A DNA stretch of 39,337 nucleotides from Rubrivivax sp. (GCA_022842825.1 JALHOU010000015.1:1-39337); one strand, 5' to 3'. Positions 15,822 to 24,423 are shown, numbered from the stretch's first letter. The notes: a model not told the origin generated them from the sequence alone. A program made the numbers and translations.

Positions 15822-17336
15822 ATGGAACTGCTCAACAACCTCGCCCTCGGCTTCGGCGTCGCGCTGTCGCTGACCAATCTTCTCTACGCGCTGATGGGCG
15901 CCTTGCTCGGCACGCTCATCGGCGTGCTGCCCGGCCTCGGCCCGGTAGCGACGATCGCGATGCTGCTGCCCAGCATCTATGCGCTCGATGCCACGCCGGC
16001 CCTCATCATGCTGGCCGGCATCTACTATGGCGCCCAGTACGGCGGATCGACGACGGCCATCCTGATCAACGTGCCGGGCGAGTCGGCCTCGGTCGTGACG
16101 GCGATCGACGGCTACGCCATGGCGCGCCGCGGCCGTGCCGGCGCGGCGCTGGCGGCGGCAGGCCTGGGCTCGTTCTTCGCCGGCAGCGTGGCGACGTTGA
16201 TCGTGGCGGCGTTTGCGCCGCCGCTCACCGAGCTGGCCTTCAAGTTCGGCCCGGCCGAGTACTTCTCGCTCATGGTGCTGGGCCTGATCGGTGCGGTCGT
16301 GCTGGCCTCGGGCTCGCTGGTGAAGGCCATCGCGATGATCCTGCTCGGCCTCTTGCTCGGGCAGATCAACACCGACGTCATCTCGGGCGTGCCTCGCTAC
16401 AGCTTCGACGTCCCCGAGCTCACCGACGGCATCGGCTTCGTCGCCATCGCGATGGGTGTGTTCGGCTTCGGCGAGATCATCATGAACCTGTCTCGGCCTG
16501 CCGAGCACCGCGAGGTCTTCACGAAGGACGTCAAGGGCCTGTGGCCCACACTGGACGACTTCAAGAGCGCGTACCCGGCGGTGCTGCGCGGCACGGCCCT
16601 CGGCTCGGTGCTCGGCGTGCTGCCCGGCGGCGGCGCGCTGCTGGCCTCGTTTGCGGCCTACACGCTGGAGAAGAAGACCCGCGGCCGGCCCGGCGAGGTG
16701 CCTTTCGGCCAGGGCAACATCCGCGGCATCGCCGGCCCCGAGAGCGCCAACAACGCCGGTGCGCAGACCTCGTTCATCCCGATGCTGACGCTCGGCATCC
16801 CGCCCAACGCGGTGATGGCGCTCATGGTGGGCGCGATGACGATCAAGGGCATCCAGCCCGGCCCGCAGGTGATGACGAGCAACCCGCAGCTCTTCTGGGG
16901 CCTGATCGCCAGCATGTGGGTGGGCAACCTGATGCTCATCGTCCTGAACCTGCCCCTCATCGGCATGTGGATCAAGCTGCTGACGGTGCCCTACCGGTTC
17001 CTCTATCCGGCGATCCTGAGCTTCTGCTGCATCGGCCTCTATACGCTCAACAACAACAACTTCGACGTCTTCATGGCGGCCATCTTCGGCGTGGTCGGCG
17101 TGGTGTTCTACAAGCTCGGCTGCGAGCCGGCACCGCTGCTGCTGGGCTTCATCCTCGGGCCGATGATGGAAGAGAACCTGCGTCGCGCGCTCTTGCTCTC
17201 GCGCGGCGACTGGACCACCTTCGTGACGCGGCCGCTGTCGGCGGCACTGCTGCTGGCGGCCGTGGCGATGATCGTCGTCGTCACGATGCCCTCGATCAAG
17301 CGCAAGCGCGAAGAGGCTTTCCAGGAAGCCGACTGA
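15822..17336 (+). CDS. tctA: Tripartite tricarboxylate transporter large membrane subunit TctA
   Basis: This 504-residue protein is a full-length, 11-12-segment TctA. Family blocks are present: GTLIGVLPGLGPVATIAMLL, YYGAQYGGSTTAILINVPGE, the repeated LGVLPGGGALLASFAAY (second half of the internal duplication), and GPESANNAGAQTSFIPMLTL with GIPPNAVMALM. It forms the sodium- or proton-driven channel of the TTT carboxylate importer. The ribosome binding site AGGAG precedes the ATG at 15822. No tctC (binding protein) gene is adjacent, as is common in Burkholderiales, where many scattered TctC paralogues exist. The operon ends at the terminator at 17359-17388. Confidence 0.95.
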   Translation: MELLNNLALGFGVALSLTNLLYALMGALLGTLIGVLPGLGPVATIAMLLPSIYALDATPALIMLAGIYYGAQYGGSTTAILINVPGESASVVTAIDGYAMARRGRAGAALAAAGLGSFFAGSVATLIVAAFAPPLTELAFKFGPAEYFSLMVLGLIGAVVLASGSLVKAIAMILLGLLLGQINTDVISGVPRYSFDVPELTDGIGFVAIAMGVFGFGEIIMNLSRPAEHREVFTKDVKGLWPTLDDFKSAYPAVLRGTALGSVLGVLPGGGALLASFAAYTLEKKTRGRPGEVPFGQGNIRGIAGPESANNAGAQTSFIPMLTLGIPPNAVMALMVGAMTIKGIQPGPQVMTSNPQLFWGLIASMWVGNLMLIVLNLPLIGMWIKLLTVPYRFLYPAILSFCCIGLYTLNNNNFDVFMAAIFGVVGVVFYKLGCEPAPLLLGFILGPMMEENLRRALLLSRGDWTTFVTRPLSAALLLAAVAMIVVVTMPSIKRKREEAFQEAD

Positions 17337-17358
17337 GGGCCCCAGCGCACGCGTCCGC

Positions 17359-17388
17359 AAGGGGGCTCCGCCGCGCGGAGCCCCTTTT
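17359..17388 (+). terminator. Rho-independent terminator of tctBA
   Basis: GGGGCTCCGC (17362-17371) pairs perfectly with GCGGAGCCCC (17375-17384) around a CGC loop and is followed by TTTT. It lies 22 bp after the tctA stop and is the clearest intrinsic terminator in the window. Confidence 0.88.
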
Positions 17389-17433
17389 CGTTGGCCGCGC
17401 GTGCCATGCGCTACCCTTGCCGTAAAGCAAGAC

Positions 17434-19044
17434 ATGAGCACGCCTGCCGCGTTTGCGCCCCTGGTCGAGAACCGCGTCTTCCGCGGCCTGTGGATCGCCT
17501 CGCTGGCGGCCAACATGGCAATGTGGATGCACGACGTGGCGGCGGCGTGGCTGATGACTTCGCTCACCACGAGCCCGGTCATGGTGGCGCTGGTGTCCAC
17601 CGCGGCCACGTTGCCGGTCTTCCTGCTCGGCCTGCCGAGCGGGGCATTGGCGGACATCGTGGACCGCAGGCGTTTCTTCGCCGCCACGCAGCTGTGGGTG
17701 ACGATCAATGCCCTGGCGCTGCTGGTGCTGGTGTCCACCGGCACGCTCACGGCACCGCTGCTGCTGCTGCTCACCTTCGGCAACGGCATGGGGCTGGCGA
17801 TGCGCTGGCCGGTGTTCTCGGCCGTCGTGCCGCAGATCGTCACGCGCGCGCAGATGCCGCAGGCGCTGGCGCTGAACGGCATCTCCATGAACCTCTCGCG
17901 CGTCGCCGGGCCCATGGTGGCGGGGGCGCTGCTGGCGGCGGTCGGCGCGGGCGCGGTGTTCACGCTCAACGCCGTGTTGGCGGTGCTGTCGTTCGTGCTC
18001 ATCCTGCGCTGGAAGAGCGAGCCGCGCGCGAGCGCACTGCCCGGCGAGCGCTTTGTCGGCGCCATGCGCGTGGGCCTCAATTTCGCGGCGCAGTCGCCGC
18101 GGCTGAAGGCGATCCTGCTGCGCATCTTCCTGTTCTTCGTGCAGGTGGCGGCGATGTCGTCGCTGCTGCCGCTGGTGGCGCGCGGGCTGCATGGCGGCGG
18201 GCCGGGCACCTTCACGCTCATGCTCTCGGCGCTGGGCGTGGGCGCCATCGCTGCGGCGCTGTGGTTCCCGCGCTGGCGCGTGCGTTTCAGCCGCGACCAG
18301 TTCGTGCGCTACGGCGTGCTCGTGCACGCGGCCACTTCCAGCCTCATCGTCGCGCTGCCCGAGATCTGGATCGCATTGCCGGCGATGCTGGTGCTGGGCA
18401 TGGCGTGGATCTCGGTGGCCAACTCGCTCACCGTCTCGGCGCAGGTGGCCATGCCCGACTGGGTGCGCGCGCGCGGCATGTCCATCTACCAGACGGCGCT
18501 GATGGGCGGCGCCACCGTGGGCTCGCTGCTGTGGGGGCAGGTGGCGTCGTGGCTGGGTGTGCAGGCGACGGTGTGGGTGGCCGCAGGGTTTGGCCTGGCG
18601 GTGCTGCTGCTCACGCGCCGGCTCAGCGTGGAGGGCGAGCGCGAGATCGACTTTTCCCCGGCCAGCGTGGCGCCGTTCCCTGAGCCGCAGGTGGCCGTGG
18701 CGCCGGACGACGGCCCGGTGATGGTGACCATCGAGTACCAGATCGACCCCACGCGGGCACTCGAATTCGCTGAGGTGATGCAGCGCACGCGCCGCGCCCG
18801 ACTGCGCCAGGGCGCACTCTCGTGGGGCCTGTTCCGTGACGTGGCGGTGCCCGGGCGCTACATCGAGTACTTCGTCGACGAGACCTGGGTCGAGCACCTG
18901 CGGCGGCTGGAGCGCTTCACCGCCTTCGATGCCGAACTGCGCGGCCGGCGCCTCGCCTTCCACCTCGGCGCCGAGCCGCCCGTCGTGCGGCGTTATGTGG
19001 GCGATGCGCACCTGCCGGCGGCCGACCTGCCACCCGTGCATTGA
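17434..19044 (+). CDS. MFS transporter (MFS_3/EntS-like) with C-terminal ABM-like domain
   Basis: This 536-residue protein is an exporter-type major facilitator with about 10-12 membrane segments. Residues 1-410 include NRVFRGLWIASLAANMAMW, GALADIVDRRRF (the MFS loop 2-3 motif) and MGGATVGSLLWGQVASWLG. A soluble tail of about 110 residues (MVTIEYQIDP...EFAEVMQRTRRARLRQGALS...YIEYFVDETWVEHLRR) resembles antibiotic-biosynthesis-monooxygenase-type ferredoxin folds; this fusion is usual in the MFS_3 (DUF894) family. The substrate is unknown; relatives export siderophores. The ATG at 17434 is chosen because the protein similarity starts there; the frame extends to 17401 without support. It follows the tctA terminator, so it has its own promoter. 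Confidence 0.88.
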   Translation: MSTPAAFAPLVENRVFRGLWIASLAANMAMWMHDVAAAWLMTSLTTSPVMVALVSTAATLPVFLLGLPSGALADIVDRRRFFAATQLWVTINALALLVLVSTGTLTAPLLLLLTFGNGMGLAMRWPVFSAVVPQIVTRAQMPQALALNGISMNLSRVAGPMVAGALLAAVGAGAVFTLNAVLAVLSFVLILRWKSEPRASALPGERFVGAMRVGLNFAAQSPRLKAILLRIFLFFVQVAAMSSLLPLVARGLHGGGPGTFTLMLSALGVGAIAAALWFPRWRVRFSRDQFVRYGVLVHAATSSLIVALPEIWIALPAMLVLGMAWISVANSLTVSAQVAMPDWVRARGMSIYQTALMGGATVGSLLWGQVASWLGVQATVWVAAGFGLAVLLLTRRLSVEGEREIDFSPASVAPFPEPQVAVAPDDGPVMVTIEYQIDPTRALEFAEVMQRTRRARLRQGALSWGLFRDVAVPGRYIEYFVDETWVEHLRRLERFTAFDAELRGRRLAFHLGAEPPVVRRYVGDAHLPAADLPPVH

Positions 19045-19074
19045 GGCGCGCCAGCCCGGCGCGCCGGGCTTGAC

Positions 19075-19446
19075 TCAGCGCTCGGGCCGCAGCCACAGCC
19101 ACGTGGCCACGGCGAACATGATGGCCGGCACGCCGATCTTCAGCGGCAGCGGTGCCGACGACATCGCGATCAACCCCGTGCTCAGCAGCATGGTCAGCGT
19201 GGCGGCCCACTTGGCCCGGCGCGGCACGGCGCGGTGGTCGCGCCAGCGCCGTATGCCCGGCCCGTGCTTCGGGTGATCGAGCAGCCAGCGTTCGAGCCGC
19301 GGCCACCCGCGCCCGCCGGCCCAGGCGGCGACGAGCAGAAAGGGCACCGTCGGCAGCCCCGGCACGAAGATGCCGATGAGCCCGAGCAGCAGCGTCACCA
19401 GCGCGAGCGAGCGCCACAGGACCAGCGACAAAGCCCGGCGCAACAT
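19075..19446 (-). CDS. DUF454 (YbaN) family inner-membrane protein
   Basis: This 123-residue protein has the YbaN/DUF454 pattern: an N-terminal RSLALVTLLLGLIGIFVPGL, then PTVPFLLVAAWAGGRGWPRL, WLLDHPKHGPGIRRWRDH, and two further membrane segments (TLTMLLSTGLIAM, AIMFAVATWLWL). The function of the family is not known. It starts at the ATG at 19446, only 32 bp from the divergent gamma-glutamyltransferase start, and is convergent with the MFS gene (30 bp between stops). Confidence 0.9.
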   Translation of the reverse strand: MLRRALSLVLWRSLALVTLLLGLIGIFVPGLPTVPFLLVAAWAGGRGWPRLERWLLDHPKHGPGIRRWRDHRAVPRRAKWAATLTMLLSTGLIAMSSAPLPLKIGVPAIMFAVATWLWLRPER

Positions 19447-19453
19447 GTCGCCG

Positions 19454-19472
19454 ATGCTACGGGCTTTAGCAT
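19454..19472. promoter_or_regulatory. Mirror-image TAGCAT pair in a 32-bp divergent gap
   Basis: ATGCTA (19454-19459) and TAGCAT (19467-19472) form a perfect inverted repeat with a 7-nt spacer. On each strand a TAGCAT hexamer, which resembles a -10 box, lies six to seven bases before the start codon. This would make both transcripts nearly leaderless. Alternatively it is a small operator. Neither reading is proven. Confidence 0.35.
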
Positions 19473-19478
19473 GGCGGC

Positions 19479-21101
19479 ATGAACAACCCCTTCGACTGGA
19501 GCGCCGGCTACGCCAGCCGCCGCTCGCCCGTTTTCGCGCGCAACATCGTCTCCACCTCGCACCCGCTGGCGGCCCAGGCGGGCCTCGCCCAGTTGCAGGC
19601 GGGCGGCAACGCGGTCGACGCCGCCATCGCCACCGCGGCCATGATGACCATCGTCGAGCCGTGCAGCAACGGCCTCGGCTCCGACGCGTTCTGCATCCTC
19701 TGGGACGGCCAGCAGCTGCACGGCCTCAATGCCAGCGGCACGGCACCCGCGGCCTGGACGCCCGAGTACTTCAAGGGCAAGTACGGCGCCGACGCGAAGA
19801 CCCCGCCCAAGCGCGGCTGGGACTCGGTGACGGTGCCCGGCGCCGTGGCCGGCTGGATGGCCTTGCACCAGCGCTTCGGCAAGCGCCCTTTCGCCGACCT
19901 GCTGGCGCCGGCCATCGAGGCCGCCGAGCGCGGCTACGCGGTGCCGGTCATCGTGCAGCAGAAGTGGACCAACGCCGCCTCGCTGGCCGAGATCACGCAG
20001 CAGCCCGGGTTTGCCGAAGCCTTCCTGCCGCGCGGGCGCGAGCCCGCGGTGGGCGAGCGTTTTGCCTTCGCCCAGGCGGCCCGCACCTTGCGCCTCGTCG
20101 CCGCAACGAAGGGCGAGGCCTACTACCGAGGCGAGGTCGCGGCCGCCATCGCCGCGCACGCCAAGGCGCACGGCGGCGCCATGACCGGGGCCGACCTCGC
20201 CGCCTACCGGCCGGAGTGGGTGGGCACCATCAGCACGCGCTACCGCGGGCACGAGCTGCACGAGATCCCGCCCAACGGGCAGGGCATCGCCGCGCTCATC
20301 GCGCTCGGCATCCTGGAGCACTTCGATCTCGGCGTGCTGCCCGTGGACGGCGTGGCCAGCCAGCACCTGCAGATCGAGGCGATGAAGCTCGCCTTCGCCG
20401 ACGTGTACCGCCACGTCGGCGATGCGCGCGCCATGAAGCTCACGGCGGCGCAGATGCTCGACGCGGCCTACCTCAAGAGCCGCGCCGCGCTCATCGACCC
20501 GAAGCGCGCGCAGGACTTCGGCCCCGGCCACGGCCCGTTGGGCGGCACCATCTACCTCACCGCGGCGGACGCGAGCGGCATGATGGTCAGCTTCATCCAG
20601 AGCAACTACATGGGCTTCGGCTCCGGTGTCGTGGTGCCGGGCTACGGCGTGAGCCTGCAGAACCGCGGCCACGGCTTCACGCTCGATGCCAGCCGCGCCA
20701 ACGTGGTGGCGCCGGGCAAGCGGCCGTTCCACACCATCATCCCGGCTTTCCTCACGAAGAATGGCGCGCCGGTCATGAGCTTCGGCGTCATGGGCGGCGA
20801 CATGCAGCCGCAGGGCCATCTGCAGACGCTCGTGCGCATGCTCGACTACCAGCAGCACCCGCAGGCCGCCTGCGATGCGCCGCGCTGGCGCTTCAACGCC
20901 GGCATCGTCAACAACGAGCAGGGCTTCTCCGAGGCCACGGCCACGGGCCTGCGCGCGCTCGGGCACCGTGTCGAGCCCTTCGCCGACAGCTACCAGGACT
21001 ACGGAGCCGGCCAGTTCATCTGGCGCCTGGGCGACCCGAGCGTCGAGGGCTACGCGGCGGCGAGCGACCCGCGCCGCGACGGGCAGGCGGCAGGGTACTG
21101 A
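19479..21101 (+). CDS. Gamma-glutamyltransferase family protein (YwrD-like)
   Basis: This 540-residue Ntn-hydrolase of the gamma-glutamyltranspeptidase family would self-cleave before a catalytic threonine to form two subunits. The nucleophile is Thr357 in LGGTIYLTAADASGMMVS; the second position is Ile rather than the Thr of E. coli Ggt, as in YwrD-type proteins. Other family blocks are present: STSHPLAAQAGLAQLQAGGN, NAVDAAIATAAMMTIVEP, GWDSVTVPGAVAGWMALHQR, EIPPNGQGIAALIAL, HLQIEAMKLAFADVYRHVGD and SFGVMGGDMQPQGHLQTLV. There is no signal peptide, so it is probably cytoplasmic, unlike classical Ggt. The substrate is unknown (glutathione or another gamma-glutamyl or acyl amide). The EamA transporter gene follows on the same strand, 84 bp downstream. 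Confidence 0.9.
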   Translation: MNNPFDWSAGYASRRSPVFARNIVSTSHPLAAQAGLAQLQAGGNAVDAAIATAAMMTIVEPCSNGLGSDAFCILWDGQQLHGLNASGTAPAAWTPEYFKGKYGADAKTPPKRGWDSVTVPGAVAGWMALHQRFGKRPFADLLAPAIEAAERGYAVPVIVQQKWTNAASLAEITQQPGFAEAFLPRGREPAVGERFAFAQAARTLRLVAATKGEAYYRGEVAAAIAAHAKAHGGAMTGADLAAYRPEWVGTISTRYRGHELHEIPPNGQGIAALIALGILEHFDLGVLPVDGVASQHLQIEAMKLAFADVYRHVGDARAMKLTAAQMLDAAYLKSRAALIDPKRAQDFGPGHGPLGGTIYLTAADASGMMVSFIQSNYMGFGSGVVVPGYGVSLQNRGHGFTLDASRANVVAPGKRPFHTIIPAFLTKNGAPVMSFGVMGGDMQPQGHLQTLVRMLDYQQHPQAACDAPRWRFNAGIVNNEQGFSEATATGLRALGHRVEPFADSYQDYGAGQFIWRLGDPSVEGYAAASDPRRDGQAAGY

Positions 21102-21185
21102 GTGCCGCCAGGCAGCGGGCCGCCGCGCCCGGAACCGCCGGCGCGCGGCGCCGGACAGCACACGCGCTTCCCGCGCGGCCGCAGC

Positions 21186-22094
21186 ATGAAGGTCCCGCCC
21201 TCGGCGAAGGCGGGCTTCGGGGCGGGCGTGGCGCTGGCGGCCTTTGGCGCCATCGCCTTCTCGGGCAAGGCCATCATCGTCAAGCTCGCCTACCGCCACG
21301 GCGTCGACGCGGTGACGCTGCTGATGTACCGCATGCTCTTCGCGCTACCGCTGTTCGCGGCCCTGGCGTGGTGGGGCGGCCGCGGCCGGCCTGCGCTGAA
21401 GCGCGACGACTGGATGGCGGTGTTCGGCCTCGGCTTCTGCGGCTACTACCTCGCTAGCTACCTCGACTTCGTCGGCCTGCAGTACGTGAGCGCGAGCCTC
21501 GAGCGGCTCGTGCTGTACCTCAACCCGACGATCGTGCTGGCGCTCGGCTGGCTGCTCTTCCGCCGTACCGTGAAGCCCAGGCAGATGGTGGCGATGGCAG
21601 TGAGCTACGCCGGCATCGCGCTCGCGTTCGGCCACGAGCTGCGTTTCGAGGGCGCCGATGTCTCGGCGAGCGTGAAGGGGGCGCTGCTCGTCTTCGCGAG
21701 TGCTCTCTCGTACGCGGTGTACCTCGTCTACAGCGGCCAGGTGGTGAGCCGCATCGGCTCGCTGCGCCTCACGGGTGCGGCCACGAGCGTGGCCTGCGTG
21801 CTGTGCCTCGCCCAGTTCGCGCTGCTGCGCCCGCTCTCGGCGGCGGTGGTGCCGGAGCCGGTGATCTGGCTGTCGGTGCTCAACGCCATCGCCTGCACGT
21901 TCGTGCCGGTGCTTGCGGTGATGCTGGCCATCGAGCGCGTCGGCGCTGCGGTGACCGCGCAGACCGGCATGATCGGCCCGCTCGCGACCGTCGCCATGGG
22001 CGTGATGCTGCTTGGCGAGCCGCTGAATGCGTGGATCGTCGTCGGCACGGCGCTGGTGCTTTCCGGCGTGTGGCTGCTGGCGCGCAGCCGATAG
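21186..22094 (+). CDS. EamA/DMT-family transporter
   Basis: This 302-residue protein has about ten membrane segments in two EamA halves: GVALAAFGAIAFSGKAIIVK with MYRMLFALPLF, then ALLVFASALSYAVYLVYSG and ALVLSGVWLL. The drug/metabolite transporter superfamily usually exports metabolites or amino acids; no substrate can be named. The ATG at 21186 (MKVPPSAKAGFGAG) is preferred over a GTG at 21102, whose extra 28 residues are Pro/Arg-rich and read like spacer. It lies between the gamma-glutamyltransferase and SDR genes and may be co-transcribed with the former. Confidence 0.88.
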   Translation: MKVPPSAKAGFGAGVALAAFGAIAFSGKAIIVKLAYRHGVDAVTLLMYRMLFALPLFAALAWWGGRGRPALKRDDWMAVFGLGFCGYYLASYLDFVGLQYVSASLERLVLYLNPTIVLALGWLLFRRTVKPRQMVAMAVSYAGIALAFGHELRFEGADVSASVKGALLVFASALSYAVYLVYSGQVVSRIGSLRLTGAATSVACVLCLAQFALLRPLSAAVVPEPVIWLSVLNAIACTFVPVLAVMLAIERVGAAVTAQTGMIGPLATVAMGVMLLGEPLNAWIVVGTALVLSGVWLLARSR

Positions 22095-22187
22095 CATCGG
22101 CGCCCTCACGCCCAACGCTTTCACGCACTGCGTCGCCGCTTCCGGCCAGCTCGCTTTCACCCCCGAACAACCACGAGGAGAACACAC

Positions 22188-22976
22188 ATGGATCTGGGCA
22201 TCGCAGGCAAGTGGGCGCTGGTGTGCGCCGCCAGCAAGGGCCTTGGCAAGGGTTGCGCCGAGGCGCTCGTGCGCGAGGGCGTCCACGTCGTCGTCACGGC
22301 CCGCGGCACCGAGGCGCTGGAGGCCACGGCCGCGGCGCTGCGCGCGCTCCACCCGGCCGTGCAGGTGCGCGCCGTGGCCGGCGACATTACCACCGAGGCC
22401 GGCCGTGCCGCGGCGCTGGCCGCCGCGCCGCAGGTCGACATCCTCGTCAACAACGCCGGCGGTCCGCCGCCGGGCGACTTTCGCGACTGGCGGCGCGAGC
22501 AGTGGCTGGCGGCGGTGGAAGGCAACATGATCACGCCCATCGAGTTGATCCGCCTCACGGTGGACGGCATGGCCGAGCGCGGCTTCGGGCGGGTGGTCAA
22601 CATCACCTCGAGCGCAGTCAAGGCACCGATCGACTTCCTCGGCCTGTCCAACGGCGCGCGCAGCGGCCTCACGGGCTTCGTGGCCGGCACGGCGCGGCAG
22701 GCCCGGCTCGCCTCGCGCAACGTCACCATCAACAACCTGCTGCCCGGCTCGTTCGACACGGACCGGTTGCGCTCGGGCTTCGCGACCGTGGCGAGCAAGT
22801 CGGGCCAGCCCGTGGAGGCCGTGCGCGAGGCGCGTCGCAAGCTTGTGCCGGCGCAGCGCTTCGGCCATGCGGACGAGTTCGGTGCCTACTGCGCGTGGCT
22901 CTGCAGCCAGCAGGCCGGCTACGTGACCGGGCAGAACCTCCTCATCGACGGCGGCGCCTACCCGGGCACTTACTGA
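22188..22976 (+). CDS. SDR-family oxidoreductase lacking the catalytic Tyr/Lys
   Basis: This 262-residue protein has a Rossmann fold of the short-chain dehydrogenase type. The cofactor loop is ASKGLGKG (residues 15-22), followed by NNAGG (89-92), NITSSAVKAP with the conserved Ser at 141-142, and C-terminal GQNLLIDGGAYPGTY. At the place of the YxxxK dyad it reads LSNGARSG, so Tyr is replaced by Ser154 and Lys by Arg158. A whole subfamily with LSNGAR exists among proteins annotated as 3-oxoacyl-ACP reductase-like, so this is not a random mutation, but classical catalysis is unlikely. The start has GAGGAG upstream of the ATG at 22188. The gene is 93 bp after the EamA gene and convergent with the second PQQ dehydrogenase. 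Confidence 0.88.
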   Translation: MDLGIAGKWALVCAASKGLGKGCAEALVREGVHVVVTARGTEALEATAAALRALHPAVQVRAVAGDITTEAGRAAALAAAPQVDILVNNAGGPPPGDFRDWRREQWLAAVEGNMITPIELIRLTVDGMAERGFGRVVNITSSAVKAPIDFLGLSNGARSGLTGFVAGTARQARLASRNVTINNLLPGSFDTDRLRSGFATVASKSGQPVEAVREARRKLVPAQRFGHADEFGAYCAWLCSQQAGYVTGQNLLIDGGAYPGTY

Positions 22977-23025
22977 GCACCACGGTCCGTCGCGCGCGGT
23001 CGGCTCGAGCGGGCCGCCGGCGCGG

Positions 23026-24279
23026 TCAACGCACGATGCGCACGATGCGCCCGCTGGTGCTGTCGGTGAGCAGGTAGAGCCAGCCGTCCGGGCCCTGCCG
23101 CACGTCGCGGATGCGCTCGTTCAGGCCCGTGAAGAGCGCCTCGCGCGAGGCCACCGCGTTGCCGTTGAGGGTGATGCGCCACAACGCCCGGCCGGCCAGC
23201 GCCCCCAGGAAGAGGTTGCCCTGCCACTCGGGGAAGCGGCTGCCGGTGTAGAAGGCCATGCCGCTGGGTGCCATCGACGTCGGCACCCACCAGGTGAGCG
23301 GCGGCTCGAAGCCGGCGCCGGTGCTGGCGCCGCCCACCGGCGTGCAGTTGCCCACCGGCGTGCCGTATTCGCAGCCGTAGCTGACGAGCGGCCAGCCGTA
23401 GTTGCGCCCCGGCAGCGTGCGGTTGACTTCGTCGCCGCCTTGCGGGCCGTGCTCGTTCGTCCAGAGTTCTCCGGTGGTCGGGTGCAGCGCGGCGCCTTGC
23501 ACGTTGCGGTGGCCGTACGACCAGATCGTGGCCTGCGCCCCGGCCGTGCTGACAAACGGGTTGTCGGCCGGTGCGGCGCCGTCGCTGGCGCGGATGCGCA
23601 TCACCTTGCCATGGCCGGCCGTGAGGTCCTGCGCGCGGCCGCGCTCGCTGCTGATCGACCGGTCGCCGAGGGTGACGAACAGGTGGCCGTCGGCACTCAG
23701 CACGAGGCGGCCGCCATAGTGGTTCTGCGTGCCGGCCACCTTGGGGGCCTGGCGGAACATCACGGTCCAGCCGCTGAGCGCGGTGAAGCCGGCATTGAGC
23801 ACGCCCGTGCCCACCGCGGTGCCGTTGCGGCCGGCCTCGGCGCCGCTGCCGGCCTCGGCAAAGCTGAGGTAGATGCGGCGTGAGGTGGCGAAGTCCGCGG
23901 CGACCGCCACGTCGAACAGGCCACCCTGGCCGCCGCTGTCCACAGCCGGCATGCCGGTGATGGGCGCGGAGACGGTTGCACCGTCGGCCGAGACGCGCTT
24001 CAACTGGCCGCCGCGCTCGGTGACGAGCATCGAGCCGTCGGGCAGGAAGGCCAGGCTCCAGGGCGAGTTCAGACCGCTGGCGAAGGTCTCGGCCCGCGGC
24101 GGGCCGCTCGGGCTGGGCGCCGGCGGTGCGGGTGGCGGTGGAGCGGGCGCCGGCGCCGGTGCGGGCGCCGGGGCGGGCGAGGGTGATGGGGTCGAGCCGC
24201 TGTTGTCGGCGCCGCCGCAGGCGGCCAGCCAGAGCACGAGCAAGGCGGCGGGCAAGCGGGGCAGTGGATTGGTGTTCAT
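23026..24279 (-). CDS. PQQ-dependent sugar dehydrogenase lipoprotein (Asd/YliI-like)
   Basis: This 417-residue protein starts at the ATG at 24279, which gives a lipoprotein signal with lipobox LAAC (Cys21). A Pro/Ala/Ser linker spans about residues 28-60. The catalytic propeller has GLNSPWSLAFLPDGSMLVTE, GGLFDVAVAADF, NHYGGRLVLSADGHLFVTLG (catalytic-type His), HGKVMRIRASDG, GHRNVQGAALHP, NEHGPQGGDEVN, NYGWPLVSYG, APSGMAFYTG and RDVRQGPDGWLYLLTD. It probably oxidises aldoses in the periplasm while anchored to a membrane. It differs from the paralogue at 2224-3372 by the lipid anchor, the linker, and a disulfide-sized insert GCEYGTPVGNCTPVGG. It is divergent from the propeller lipoprotein across the spacer that holds the structured repeats. 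Confidence 0.92.
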   Translation of the reverse strand: MNTNPLPRLPAALLVLWLAACGGADNSGSTPSPSPAPAPAPAPAPAPPPPAPPAPSPSGPPRAETFASGLNSPWSLAFLPDGSMLVTERGGQLKRVSADGATVSAPITGMPAVDSGGQGGLFDVAVAADFATSRRIYLSFAEAGSGAEAGRNGTAVGTGVLNAGFTALSGWTVMFRQAPKVAGTQNHYGGRLVLSADGHLFVTLGDRSISSERGRAQDLTAGHGKVMRIRASDGAAPADNPFVSTAGAQATIWSYGHRNVQGAALHPTTGELWTNEHGPQGGDEVNRTLPGRNYGWPLVSYGCEYGTPVGNCTPVGGASTGAGFEPPLTWWVPTSMAPSGMAFYTGSRFPEWQGNLFLGALAGRALWRITLNGNAVASREALFTGLNERIRDVRQGPDGWLYLLTDSTSGRIVRIVR

Positions 24280-24312
24280 GGCGAGTGCACTGTAGGCGCC
24301 TGCTCTGCCCTT

Positions 24313-24330
24313 GTTGCAACGGTGTGCAAC
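24313..24330. promoter_or_regulatory. Possible operator inverted repeat
   Basis: GTTGCA and TGCAAC are perfect inverted hexamers separated by six bases, 34 bp upstream of the start of the minus-strand sugar dehydrogenase. The size fits a dimeric regulator site, but no regulator gene is nearby. Confidence 0.25.
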
Positions 24331-24423
24331 GCGCTTGAACAGGCGGGCCGTGCGGACTGTTGCGCCCGGCGGAGCGCGCCGCACTCGCTCACAGGTTCGG
24401 GCTGGGTCGTGCGGATGGTGGCG

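Noticed and set aside
15798-18248. 816-codon minus-strand frame opposite tctA and the MFS gene
   Set aside because: The plus strand carries clear TctA and MFS motifs with ribosome binding sites. The antisense product has no recognisable domain and low-complexity composition.
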